Assembly: GCA_934148015.1 (NCBI GenBank)
Contig: CAKPCU010000008.1
Location: forward strand, 1-52,083
DNA length: 52,083 nucleotides
Direction: 5' to 3'
DNA from: an uncultured Bacilli bacterium
Lineage (GTDB): Bacteria; Bacillota_I; Bacilli_A; RF39; UBA660
Shown: positions 33,733 through 41,367 of the stretch, piece by piece
Position numbering within the stretch: position 1 is the first letter of the stretch
Layout of the letters: each line of letters starts with the position of its first letter
Position numbers and translations under genes: made by a program
Notes under the pieces: model-generated
Seen by the model: the letters and a program-made list of their open reading frames with translations, nothing else
Database searches by the model: none
Told to the model about the DNA's origin: nothing

Positions 33733-33993
33733 TTATCTGCTTCTACCTTTTTTCTCTTCAGATTGTTGTGCAAAGTCTTTATATGATGTATTAATTTTCA
33801 TGCTATCCCAATATATTTTATTTGCAATTTTTACTGCTTCTATAGTTCCATATTCTTTACCATCATCGCCTATATATATCGGTGCTGGTTCAGGGTAAAT
33901 TCTAAAATTATTATTTTCTATTAATCCTTTGCCATAACTAGTTCTGTCATCTATAATGTTAATCTTATTAATTATAAAATCTTCTTTTGCCAT
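33733..33993 (-). CDS. Hypothetical small protein (86 aa)
   Basis: Reading from ATG (complement of 33991-33993) with TAGGAGAAA upstream. The protein starts MAKEDFIINKINIIDDRTSY and has a PEPAPIYIGDDGKEYG turn and a charged end (EEKKGRSR). No membrane segment and no family recognised. It is the only gene on this strand in the element, with its own promoter at 34017-34046. Confidence 0.6.
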   Translation of the reverse strand: MAKEDFIINKINIIDDRTSYGKGLIENNNFRIYPEPAPIYIGDDGKEYGTIEAVKIANKIYWDSMKINTSYKDFAQQSEEKKGRSR

Positions 33994-34016
33994 AAAAATT
34001 TCTCCTAAACACTTAT

Positions 34017-34046
34017 AGTATATCAAATTTAAAACTATTTTTGCAA
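34017..34046 (-). promoter_or_regulatory. Promoter for the minus-strand gene
   Basis: On the minus strand TTGCAA (34046-34041), 18 bases, TATACT (34022-34017). The palindrome 34050-34073 sits just upstream. Confidence 0.5.
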
Positions 34047-34049
34047 GTC

Positions 34050-34073
34050 ATTTACAAATGTACATTTGCAAAT
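34050..34073. repeat. 24-base near-perfect palindrome
   Basis: The sequence reads ATTTACAAATG-TACATTTGCAAAT; the arms differ only at one base pair. It lies beside the promoter of the minus-strand gene, as an operator would. Confidence 0.7.
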
Positions 34074-34144
34074 ACACATCCTTGAAAAATATTAAATTTC
34101 ATAATATAAAATTATATGTTTTTTTATTTCAAAATGTAAATAGT

Positions 34145-34266
34145 ATGATATAATTTAACTAGTTAGCAGTTATTACTACCTATAAATTTATGCCTAGTGG
34201 TTGTTATACTTCCACCAAAAGGGCACCATTAAAGATTTATTCGAACTAGAAATAGTTCGTTTTTTC
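34145..34266 (+). ncRNA. Unidentified structured segment, possible small RNA or decayed tRNA-like locus
   Basis: It has a TATAAT (34149-34154) at the left, a fold in the middle (TGCC...GGGCA enclosing GTGG...CCAC), and a clear terminator on the right: CGAACTA, GAAA, TAGTTCG (34242-34259), TTTTTT. There is no open frame. It ends in GGGCACCA followed after 12 bases by TCGAACT, echoing the 3' side of tRNA-Thr (GGCACCA then TCGAACT). A tRNA fold could not be completed. Confidence 0.35.
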
Positions 34267-34321
34267 GTTTAAAAATATATAGTGACCGAATATAAAAGAA
34301 AGATAACAAAAGAAAAATATA

Positions 34322-34350
34322 TTGACAAACGTTTGTTTAAACAATATGAT
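34322..34350 (+). promoter_or_regulatory. Promoter with overlapping palindromes
   Basis: TTGACA (34322-34327), 17 bases, TATGAT (34345-34350). The spacer holds two perfect ten-base palindromes, CAAACGTTTG (34326-34335) and TGTTTAAACA (34334-34343). It looks like a TetR-type operator site. It drives the gene at 34424. Confidence 0.7.
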
Positions 34351-34423
34351 TATTATGTAACATAGAAAAAAGATAACTAAAAACTTTTTAATATGGTATT
34401 ACTAAAGAAATGTTGAGGTGTAT

Positions 34424-35608
34424 ATGAAAAAAATATTAAAAAATAAAAGAGTAATAATTATTCTTATTATATTATTATTTGTTATAGTTATGTCTATTAT
34501 TTGGGCTTTATCATTTAGAAATAGTAAAAATAATGATGTAAACAAGAAACTAAAAAGTGATGAGTTTTTAGCTTATGTTAAAATAAACCCATTAGTTAAG
34601 TTAAGCTTTAAGTCATCTTATTATGAATGTGAAAGTAAAAAAGGAAAAGTAAATATTTGTGGTAAATATAGTAGCAAAATAACAAAAGTAGAATTACTAA
34701 ATGATGATGCAAGTATTTATGAAAATTCTTCTTTAGATGGTAAAACACTTGATGATGCTATTAGTTATCTAATTTTAACAGCTAAAAATAACGGGTATGA
34801 TATTAGTAAAATTAATGTTACTACTAATTGGAGTTATGATTTAGATAATATTAATAAAAATATAAAAAATAAATTAAAAAAAGAAAATGATATTAATACA
34901 AATATAAAGTTTGATTATCAAAAAATATTAGATGAAAAAAAGTTATTAGAAAAAGAAAATATTAAAACTTATACTATTACTTTTGATACTGATGGAGGCT
35001 CAAAACTTGAAGATCAAACAGTAGCTGAAAATCAAACTGTAAATAAACCTACTAATCCTACAAAAAAAGGATGTAATTTTATAGAGTGGCAGTTAGATGG
35101 GAAAAGTTATGATTTTAATAGTAAAGTTATTAAAAATATAACGTTAAGGGCAAAATGGGAAAGTAGTGATAAAACTACTAGTACTACTTTGAATTCAGTA
35201 AATCAAGATAATACTTCAAATGTAACTAGTAATAATAAATCTAATTTATCTAAAAGGGAACAAGATAATATTACTTTAAGAAACCAGCTTAAAGAAAAAG
35301 GTTTGGTTTGGGATACAAGTGATATAAATGAAGCTTATGATATTTTAACTAAATGGAGTGGCGGTTATAATGGAGAGATTATAAAAAACTCTTATGGAGA
35401 ATCAGATATAGCCTATACGATAAAAATGACACTAAATACATCAGCATGTAGGGGTACGGAAGTTTTAAATATCGATTGGCGTAATAAGGAACCTATAGAT
35501 TTTATCTATTATCTTCACTCACTTGGTTATAATTGTTCTGGTAATCAAGGATATTATAATAATAAACATTTCACCATTAATGAGAATAATGAGATAGTAT
35601 TTGATTAA
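34424..35608 (+). CDS. Membrane-anchored protein with InlB-type repeat (394 aa)
   Basis: A basic start and one membrane segment (residues about 9-28) place the rest outside the cell. A first part (YVKINPLVKLSFKSSYYEC; LDGKTLDDAISYLI) recalls the extracellular side of RsgI-type anti-sigma factors, but no cytoplasmic sigma-binding part is present. About residues 185-246 form an InlB/Listeria-Bacteroides repeat (ITFDTDGGSKLEDQT; LRAKW). The rest is Ser/Thr/Asn-rich. ATG 34424 has GAGG nearby; GTG 34418 is part of the ribosome site. Confidence 0.7.
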   Translation: MKKILKNKRVIIILIILLFVIVMSIIWALSFRNSKNNDVNKKLKSDEFLAYVKINPLVKLSFKSSYYECESKKGKVNICGKYSSKITKVELLNDDASIYENSSLDGKTLDDAISYLILTAKNNGYDISKINVTTNWSYDLDNINKNIKNKLKKENDINTNIKFDYQKILDEKKLLEKENIKTYTITFDTDGGSKLEDQTVAENQTVNKPTNPTKKGCNFIEWQLDGKSYDFNSKVIKNITLRAKWESSDKTTSTTLNSVNQDNTSNVTSNNKSNLSKREQDNITLRNQLKEKGLVWDTSDINEAYDILTKWSGGYNGEIIKNSYGESDIAYTIKMTLNTSACRGTEVLNIDWRNKEPIDFIYYLHSLGYNCSGNQGYYNNKHFTINENNEIVFD

Positions 35609-35623
35609 AAGGAGAATATAGTT

Positions 35624-36295
35624 ATGAAAAAATGCAAATTAATTGTAGTTGAAGGTGCTTGTGATGGTATTGGAAAAACAACTCAGTATAAAATGTTATG
35701 TGATCATTTTAAAGATGATGGTATTAGTGTAGTTAATCATCATTTTCCTTCTTATGGAACTTCGGAAGGGGCATTAGTAGAAAGATATTTAAAAGGAGAA
35801 TTTGGTGAAGTTAGTAAGTTATCTCCTTATTTTGTAAATAGTTTATATGCAGTTGATAGAGCAGTTACTTGGAATACAAATTTAGGAAAGTTATATGATG
35901 ATGAAAATACAATAATTTTAGATAGATATACAACATCTAGTTTAATATATCAGTCAGCTTTAATTGATAATATAGAAGAAAAGAAAAAATTTATCGACTA
36001 TGTTTCTGATTTTGAATATAATAAGATTGGTATAAAAAAACCAGATAATGTTATATTTTTATCAGCACCATTTGAATTAGTTACAAAGTTAAGAATGGAT
36101 AGAAAAGAAAATGAGGGAATAATTAGTGACATTCATGAAGGTAATTTAAATTTTATGAAAAAAGTATACGATAATGCCTTATTTGTTGCTAATTATCTTT
36201 CTTGGAATATAATAGAATGTAGTGATAATGGTCAGATGAGAGACATTCACGACATTCACAATGAAATATACAATTTAGTTAAAGAAAATAATTAA
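35624..36295 (+). CDS. Thymidylate kinase-like protein (223 aa)
   Basis: The fold is Tmk-like: VVEGACDGIGKTTQ near the start, then ILDRYTTSSLIYQSALI (DRY motif) and FLSAPFELVTKLRMDRKEN (LID region). The phosphate loop is unusual: Ala-Cys-Asp-Gly replaces the usual Ile/Thr-Asp-Gly, giving one extra residue. Canonical dTMP kinase activity is thus likely but not sure. ATG 35624 has AAAGGAGAA. It follows the surface protein gene by 15 bases. Confidence 0.8.
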   Translation: MKKCKLIVVEGACDGIGKTTQYKMLCDHFKDDGISVVNHHFPSYGTSEGALVERYLKGEFGEVSKLSPYFVNSLYAVDRAVTWNTNLGKLYDDENTIILDRYTTSSLIYQSALIDNIEEKKKFIDYVSDFEYNKIGIKKPDNVIFLSAPFELVTKLRMDRKENEGIISDIHEGNLNFMKKVYDNALFVANYLSWNIIECSDNGQMRDIHDIHNEIYNLVKENN

Positions 36296-36330
36296 TATTC
36301 AATAAAATAACTTAAATTTCATATAATTAT

Positions 36331-36358
36331 TTGAAATAATTTAAAACTATGTTAAAAT
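36331..36358 (+). promoter_or_regulatory. Promoter for the gene at 36380
   Basis: TTGAAA (36331-36336), 16 bases, TAAAAT (36353-36358). The ATG lies 22 bases further on. Confidence 0.6.
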
Positions 36359-36379
36359 AATATAACAAGGAGTTTAACT

Positions 36380-36904
36380 ATGGAAAATGAAAGAAAAATC
36401 AAATGTTATATAGAAGAAAACGGTATTTATTTAAAGGTAAATGATGCATCTAATGATTTTAATTATACGTTTTTTAACGGAAAAAAAGGTTTTATAAAAA
36501 AATATAATTTAAGTGATATATATTATGGTAACAAGCCATTATTAAAAAGTGATTACACAACAGCAGCAATTTTATTTGATGGTATGACATTAGATAATAT
36601 ACATAACTTTTTAGAAGTATATAAAGACGTTAAAATTGATGAAATTATAATAAAATATCACTCTGAAAGATATCATAATGATGATACAAGTTTTGTAGAG
36701 CCTATTATTGATGATGTTGTTAAAGTCAGCTCTTTTAATTTAGGTAAGATGAGTTGTTTTGAGATGGAAAATGTTGTTGATGAATTGGCTAATATGTACA
36801 AAAACAATAAATTTATTGATAGTGTTGTACATGAACTAAAAAACTTTAACTATATAGATTCTGATAAAGTTAATGCAAGTGAAATTAATTTAAAACATAT
36901 ATAA
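36380..36904 (+). CDS. Hypothetical soluble protein (174 aa)
   Basis: Not recognised. Acidic and mixed, without a membrane segment; starts MENERKIKCYIEENGIYLKV and has a mid-section KIDEIIIKYHSERYHNDDTS. ATG 36380 has AAGGAG (36367-36372). It lies 17 bases before the CDF gene, so co-transcription is likely and a role with metal export is possible but unproven. Confidence 0.55.
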   Translation: MENERKIKCYIEENGIYLKVNDASNDFNYTFFNGKKGFIKKYNLSDIYYGNKPLLKSDYTTAAILFDGMTLDNIHNFLEVYKDVKIDEIIIKYHSERYHNDDTSFVEPIIDDVVKVSSFNLGKMSCFEMENVVDELANMYKNNKFIDSVVHELKNFNYIDSDKVNASEINLKHI

Positions 36905-36920
36905 GGATAAGTGATCTTTT

Positions 36921-37793
36921 ATGGAAAGATATGAAAATGCAAAAAAAGTCGGAATTATTGGTATTATTGGTAATACCTTTTTATTTTTATGTAAAATAAT
37001 AGTTGGGATTTTTAGTATGAGCATGTCAATGTTGGCAGATGCTTTAAATAGTTTTAGCGATATTTTTTCATCTTTAATGACCTGGATAGGTAATAGAATA
37101 TCAAGTGTTGCTAATGATTATGATCATAATTTCGGACATGGTAAGGCAGAATATATATTTTCTCTGTTAATTAGTATATCAATGATTTTAATATCAATTA
37201 AACTATTATTTTATTTTATAGATGGTATTGTTTCCGAAAAAAGAATGGTATTTTCCTGGAATTTAGTATTTGTTTGTCTTATTACTATAATTGTTAAAAT
37301 ATGTTTGTATTTTTATACTAAAGCATCTTATCTAAAAAATAATAATCTTTTGGTTAAAGCGAGTATGATTGATCACAGAAATGATTGTTTTATAACATCA
37401 TTAACATTAATAGCAATCATACTATCTAAGTACCATTTTTACTACTTTGATGGTGCTGTGGGAATTATAATATCTATTTGGATATTCATATCTGGTTTAA
37501 AAATATTTAAAGAAAGTTATAATGTTTTAATGGATAGTTCAATTGATGAATACTCAAGAAATACAATACTTGGCATAATAAAGAAGAGAAAGTCTATAAA
37601 AAGAATAGGTACATTATATTCAATACCAATAGGATATAAATATGTGATTGTTTTAACTATATATGTAAAGGGAAAAATGAATACTGCTTGTAGTCATAAG
37701 ATTACAGATGAATTAGAAAAAGAAATATTGAGTAACTTAGATATTATTGACAGAGTGATAATTCATGTTGAACCATATGAAAAGAATGGGTAA
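36921..37793 (+). CDS. CDF cation exporter with Mn-type signature (290 aa)
   Basis: This has six membrane segments and the CDF pattern. The TM2 site is NSFSD (Asn43, Asp47) and the TM5 site is DHRND (Asp151, Asp155). N-x3-D with D-x3-D is the arrangement reported for manganese-type CDF proteins such as MntE, whereas zinc types have His/Asp. The C-terminal cytoplasmic part (residues about 205-290) is present. ATG 36921 has AAGGATAAG nearby. Confidence 0.85.
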   Translation: MERYENAKKVGIIGIIGNTFLFLCKIIVGIFSMSMSMLADALNSFSDIFSSLMTWIGNRISSVANDYDHNFGHGKAEYIFSLLISISMILISIKLLFYFIDGIVSEKRMVFSWNLVFVCLITIIVKICLYFYTKASYLKNNNLLVKASMIDHRNDCFITSLTLIAIILSKYHFYYFDGAVGIIISIWIFISGLKIFKESYNVLMDSSIDEYSRNTILGIIKKRKSIKRIGTLYSIPIGYKYVIVLTIYVKGKMNTACSHKITDELEKEILSNLDIIDRVIIHVEPYEKNG

Positions 37794-37854
37794 TTTATGT
37801 ATAAATTATAATTATAAATATTATAAATACTTGGTATTTTACTCAACTTTATTT

Positions 37855-37883
37855 TTGACATAAAATAGTATTAGAAATATTAT
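37855..37883 (+). promoter_or_regulatory. Promoter for the gene at 37897
   Basis: TTGACA (37855-37860), 17 bases, TATTAT (37878-37883). The leader would be very short (about 7 bases). Confidence 0.4.
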
Positions 37884-37896
37884 TTATGGAGTTTGT

Positions 37897-38574
37897 ATGG
37901 AAAAATATATTAATAAAATGTTTGAAGAATATATAAATTCAAACAAATTAATTTATGATGGCCCTTATGATTTTCTTGATGAAGGTTTTACTACTTGGCT
38001 GCTTAAAAGAGTAATTTCTGGTGATTACTATGCTAGATTTTTACTTAGTATACTTAAAAATATTAAACCATCACTTATAGTGGAATTATATAAAGGCTAT
38101 AGTGATTCTGTTTCATTATTACTTAAAGATCTAGAAAATTATGAATCTTACGTAGTTTCTAGTTATTCTGATAGTATTTATAAATATTATAAAAAAGATA
38201 GAACAGCTTCTTTTTCTGGCAAACTAGTATGTTATGACAATAAGCCTTATCTTTGGTATGAAGATTATAATGATTTTTTCTTTGGTCCTAATTTTAATTC
38301 TATATATGATGATAAAAGGGTAGATGTGATAATAACGCAATTACCACTTAATGATGTTGAAATAGAACCACTTATAAATTTATGCAATTCAAATATAAAT
38401 ATATTATTAGGTACATATGGTTATAATAGTGATTTAAATAGACTAGATAATCTTGATAAAATAAATGAAATATATGATAGATTATATAATACTAGTAATG
38501 TAAAACCTATAAAGTATCATGATTCTAATGATAGTATGTATGCTAATGTAATTAAATTTGGAAATAAGAAATAA
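37897..38574 (+). CDS. Hypothetical soluble protein (225 aa)
   Basis: Not recognised. Rich in Tyr, Asp and Asn, with no signal. KPSLIVELYKGYSDSVSLLL and a later 'DVIITQLPLNDVEIEPLINL' look Rossmann/methyltransferase-like, but no SAM glycine loop is visible. ATG 37897 follows TATGGAG. A terminator follows, so it may be a single-gene unit. Confidence 0.5.
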   Translation: MEKYINKMFEEYINSNKLIYDGPYDFLDEGFTTWLLKRVISGDYYARFLLSILKNIKPSLIVELYKGYSDSVSLLLKDLENYESYVVSSYSDSIYKYYKKDRTASFSGKLVCYDNKPYLWYEDYNDFFFGPNFNSIYDDKRVDVIITQLPLNDVEIEPLINLCNSNINILLGTYGYNSDLNRLDNLDKINEIYDRLYNTSNVKPIKYHDSNDSMYANVIKFGNKK

Positions 38575-38577
38575 ATA

Positions 38578-38604
38578 TATTCCACCATAGGTGGTTTTAT
38601 TTTT
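38578..38604 (+). terminator. Intrinsic terminator
   Basis: CCACC (38582-38586) pairs with GGTGG (38590-38594), followed by TTTTATTTTT. Confidence 0.8.
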
Positions 38605-38623
38605 ATAAAATGTTTGTTTTTAG

Positions 38624-38652
38624 TTTACAAATACATTTGTTCGTGATAAAAT
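38624..38652 (+). promoter_or_regulatory. Promoter for ruvA
   Basis: TTTACA (38624-38629), 17 bases, TAAAAT (38647-38652). The spacer has ACAAAT-AC-ATTTGT, an inverted repeat. It is not a clear LexA box (GAAC-N4-GTTC). Confidence 0.65.
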
Positions 38653-38686
38653 TAAAGGGTATTAAAAATAAACAAGGATGTGATAA

Positions 38687-39241
38687 ATGGTGTATTCATA
38701 TATAAAAGGAATTATAACAGATATAGAGCCTAGTTACATAACTATTGAAAATAATGGGATTGGTTATCTTATTTATGTACCGAATCCATATTCTTACAAG
38801 CTTAATAGTGAAGATATAATTTATTTGTATCAGCAAATTAGGGAAGATGAAAATACATTATATGGTTTTAAAACAAAGGATGATAAAAATTTATTTTTAA
38901 AGTTAATTAGTGTTAAAGGTCTTGGGTGTAAGATGGCTCTTCCAATGTTAAGTGGGGATAACATAAACTTTATTTATGAAGCCATAAATGAAGGCAATAT
39001 TAACTACTTAAAGAAATTTCCTAAGATAGGTGATAAGGTTGCAAGACAAATAATTCTTGATTTAAAAGGCAAGTTAGCTAGTGATAATTCAAATGATAAA
39101 AAAGATTTTACGGAGCTTAGTGAAACACTTAAGTCTTTAGGTTATAAAATACCTGATATTAAAAGAATATTACCTCAAATTAATTCTGAGTTATCTTTAG
39201 AAAATCAAATTAAGGAAGCTTTAAAATTGCTATTAAAGTAG
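38687..39241 (+). CDS. ruvA: Holliday junction helicase subunit RuvA
   Basis: RuvA binds Holliday junctions and loads RuvB. The 184-residue protein has the N-terminal OB region (YIKGIITDIEPSYITIENNG), HhH motifs (LISVKGLGCKMAL and FPKIGDKVARQIILDLKGKL) and the RuvB-binding C-terminal helix domain. ATG 38687 has AAGGATG. Order ruvA-ruvB-queA-tgt is as in Bacillus. Confidence 0.95.
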   Translation: MVYSYIKGIITDIEPSYITIENNGIGYLIYVPNPYSYKLNSEDIIYLYQQIREDENTLYGFKTKDDKNLFLKLISVKGLGCKMALPMLSGDNINFIYEAINEGNINYLKKFPKIGDKVARQIILDLKGKLASDNSNDKKDFTELSETLKSLGYKIPDIKRILPQINSELSLENQIKEALKLLLK

Positions 39242-39253
39242 AAAGGATAATAT

Positions 39254-40258
39254 ATGGAGAATAGATTAGTTACTGGTGATAAATTAAAGGAAGATGGTTT
39301 TGAGGTAAGTATTAGACCTAAAACTATTGATGAATACATAGGACAAAAAGATATTAAAGAAAACATAAAAATATTTATGGAAGCTGCTAAGATGAGGGGA
39401 CAATGTCTTGATCATGTTCTTTTATATGGTCCTCCTGGTCTTGGTAAAACAACTCTTTCATATGTAATTGCAAATGAAATGAATGCAAGTATTAAAACAG
39501 CATCAGGTCCTGCTATTGAAAAATCTGGTGATTTGGCAGCTATACTTTCTTCTTTAGAAGAGGGAGATGTTTTATTTATTGATGAAATACATCGTATTCC
39601 AAGGTTTGTTGAAGAAATTCTTTATTCTGCTATGGAAGATTTTACGTTAGATATTATTGTTGGTGGTGAAGGATCTAATCGTAATATAAGAATAGACTTA
39701 CCTCATTTTACTTTAATAGGTGCAACAACTAGAGCAGGAGATTTATCAGCACCACTTCGTGATAGATTTGGTATTGTATCTAAACTTAATTATTATACTG
39801 AAGAAGAAATTACTTTAATTATTAAACGTAGTGCAAGAGTTCTTGATTTAGTTATAGAAGATGAAGCAGCAAAAGAACTTGCAAATAGATGTAGAAGAAC
39901 ACCTAGAATTGCAAATAGACTTTTAAAAAGAGTTAGTGATTTTGCCTTGGTTAAAGGTAATGGTACTATAACTTTAGATATTACAAAGTATGCACTTGAT
40001 TCTTTAAAAGTTGATAAACTTGGATTAGATGAGGTTGACTACGAATTATTAAAAACAATTATTTATAAGTTTAACGGTGGTCCTGTTGGAGTTGAAGCTG
40101 TTGCGGCTTCTATTGGTGAGGAAGTGTCTACTATTGAAGATGTTTGTGAGCCATACCTTTTACAAATTGGATACTTAAAAAGAACTCCTAGAGGAAGAAT
40201 AGTAACTGACTTAGCATATAAACATTTAAATATTAAAAAAGAATTAGCTGGCAAATAA
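39254..40258 (+). CDS. ruvB: Holliday junction branch-migration helicase RuvB
   Basis: The ATPase has Walker A GPPGLGKTT (59-67), Walker B LFIDEIHR near 106-113, sensor 1 ATTRAG and the arginine finger block LRDRFGI; the C-terminal winged helix has LQIGYLKRTPRGR. Length is 334, as usual. ATG 39254 has GAAAGGA, 12 bases after ruvA. It acts with RuvA at junctions. Confidence 0.97.
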   Translation: MENRLVTGDKLKEDGFEVSIRPKTIDEYIGQKDIKENIKIFMEAAKMRGQCLDHVLLYGPPGLGKTTLSYVIANEMNASIKTASGPAIEKSGDLAAILSSLEEGDVLFIDEIHRIPRFVEEILYSAMEDFTLDIIVGGEGSNRNIRIDLPHFTLIGATTRAGDLSAPLRDRFGIVSKLNYYTEEEITLIIKRSARVLDLVIEDEAAKELANRCRRTPRIANRLLKRVSDFALVKGNGTITLDITKYALDSLKVDKLGLDEVDYELLKTIIYKFNGGPVGVEAVAASIGEEVSTIEDVCEPYLLQIGYLKRTPRGRIVTDLAYKHLNIKKELAGK

Positions 40259-40275
40259 AATTGCTATTTTGCTTA

Positions 40276-40316
40276 AAATAAACTATAATATATATCTAGT
40301 TATAGTTTATTTTTTA
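40276..40316 (+). terminator. Terminator between ruvB and queA
   Basis: AATAAACTATA (40277-40287) pairs with TATAGTTTATT (40301-40311), then T. queA may need a separate start or read-through. Confidence 0.85.
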
Positions 40317-40336
40317 CTAGAAAGAAGGATTTATTT

Positions 40337-41359
40337 ATGAAAACAGATGATTTTGATTATGAATTACCAAAAGAGTTAATTGCACAGACACCTCTTAAAA
40401 ATAGAAATGGTTCACGTATGATGGTGTTAGATAAAAATACCGGTGAATTTAGTGATAATCATTTTACTGATTTAATTAATTATTTAAATAAAGGCGATAC
40501 TCTTGTATTAAATGATACTAAGGTTATTCCAGCTAGACTTATTGGACATAAGATAGATACAGGAGCAGTTATTGAGGTTCTAATGTTAAAGGATTTAGGT
40601 GGTGATACCTGGGAGTGTTTAACTAAACCTGCTAAAAGAATAAAAGAAGGAACAATAGTTAAATTTTCAGATGAATTATCTTGTAAGTGTGTATATGTTG
40701 GAGAAGATGGTATAAGACATTATAAATTTATATATGATGGTATATTTTTAGAGATATTAGATAGATTAGGTGAGATGCCACTTCCTCCTTATATAACAGA
40801 AAAATTAGATGATAAAAATAGATATCAAACTGTTTATGCTAAAAATCCAGGTTCTGCTGCAGCTCCAACAGCTGGTCTTCATTTTACAAGTGAATATTTA
40901 GAAAAGATAAAAGCTAAAGGCGTAAATATAGCTTATGTAACGCTTCATGTAGGACTTGGTACGTTTAGACCTGTTGTAGTAGATGATGTGTCTAAACATG
41001 ATATGCACTCAGAGTATTATATATTAAATAAAGAAACTGCAAATCTTTTAAATAAAACAAGAGAAAATAATAAAAAAATCATTGCGGTTGGAACTACTTC
41101 AACTAGGGTACTTGAGACCATAGCAGATGAAAATGGACACTTTAAAGAAGCTTCTGGCAACACAAAGATATTTATTTATCCAGGATATAAATTTCATGGA
41201 ATTGATGCTCTTTTAACGAATTTTCACTTACCAAAATCCACTTTAATAATGCTTATTAGTGCGTTAGCGGGTAAGGAAAACGTTCTTAATGCATATAAAC
41301 ATGCTGTTAAAGAAAAATATAGATTCTTTTCTTTTGGCGATTGTATGTTTATTAAATAG
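40337..41359 (+). CDS. queA: tRNA preQ1(34) S-adenosylmethionine ribosyltransferase-isomerase
   Basis: QueA adds the ribosyl part of SAM to preQ1 in tRNA. The 340-residue protein has the QueA opening (DFDYELPKELIAQTPL), GDTLVLNDTKVIPARL, PGSAAAPTAGLHFT, VTLHVGLGTFRPV and a final NFHLPKSTLIMLISALAG. ATG 40337 has AGAAAGAAGG. tgt follows after 8 bases. Confidence 0.97.
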   Translation: MKTDDFDYELPKELIAQTPLKNRNGSRMMVLDKNTGEFSDNHFTDLINYLNKGDTLVLNDTKVIPARLIGHKIDTGAVIEVLMLKDLGGDTWECLTKPAKRIKEGTIVKFSDELSCKCVYVGEDGIRHYKFIYDGIFLEILDRLGEMPLPPYITEKLDDKNRYQTVYAKNPGSAAAPTAGLHFTSEYLEKIKAKGVNIAYVTLHVGLGTFRPVVVDDVSKHDMHSEYYILNKETANLLNKTRENNKKIIAVGTTSTRVLETIADENGHFKEASGNTKIFIYPGYKFHGIDALLTNFHLPKSTLIMLISALAGKENVLNAYKHAVKEKYRFFSFGDCMFIK

Positions 41360-41367
41360 GAGGATAT

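Noticed and set aside
34145..34229. A tRNA gene ending in GGGCACCA
   Set aside because: The 5' acceptor half does not pair with AAAGGGC and no anticodon arm closes, so it is not called as a tRNA.
38630..38646. Possible LexA box at the ruvA promoter
   Set aside because: GTTCG is present, but the partner half GAAC at four bases' spacing is missing; the inverted repeat ACAAAT/ATTTGT is a different motif.
40259..40336. PreQ1 riboswitch before queA
   Set aside because: The segment is only a terminator; no preQ1-I pattern of a C-rich loop and A-rich tail is visible.
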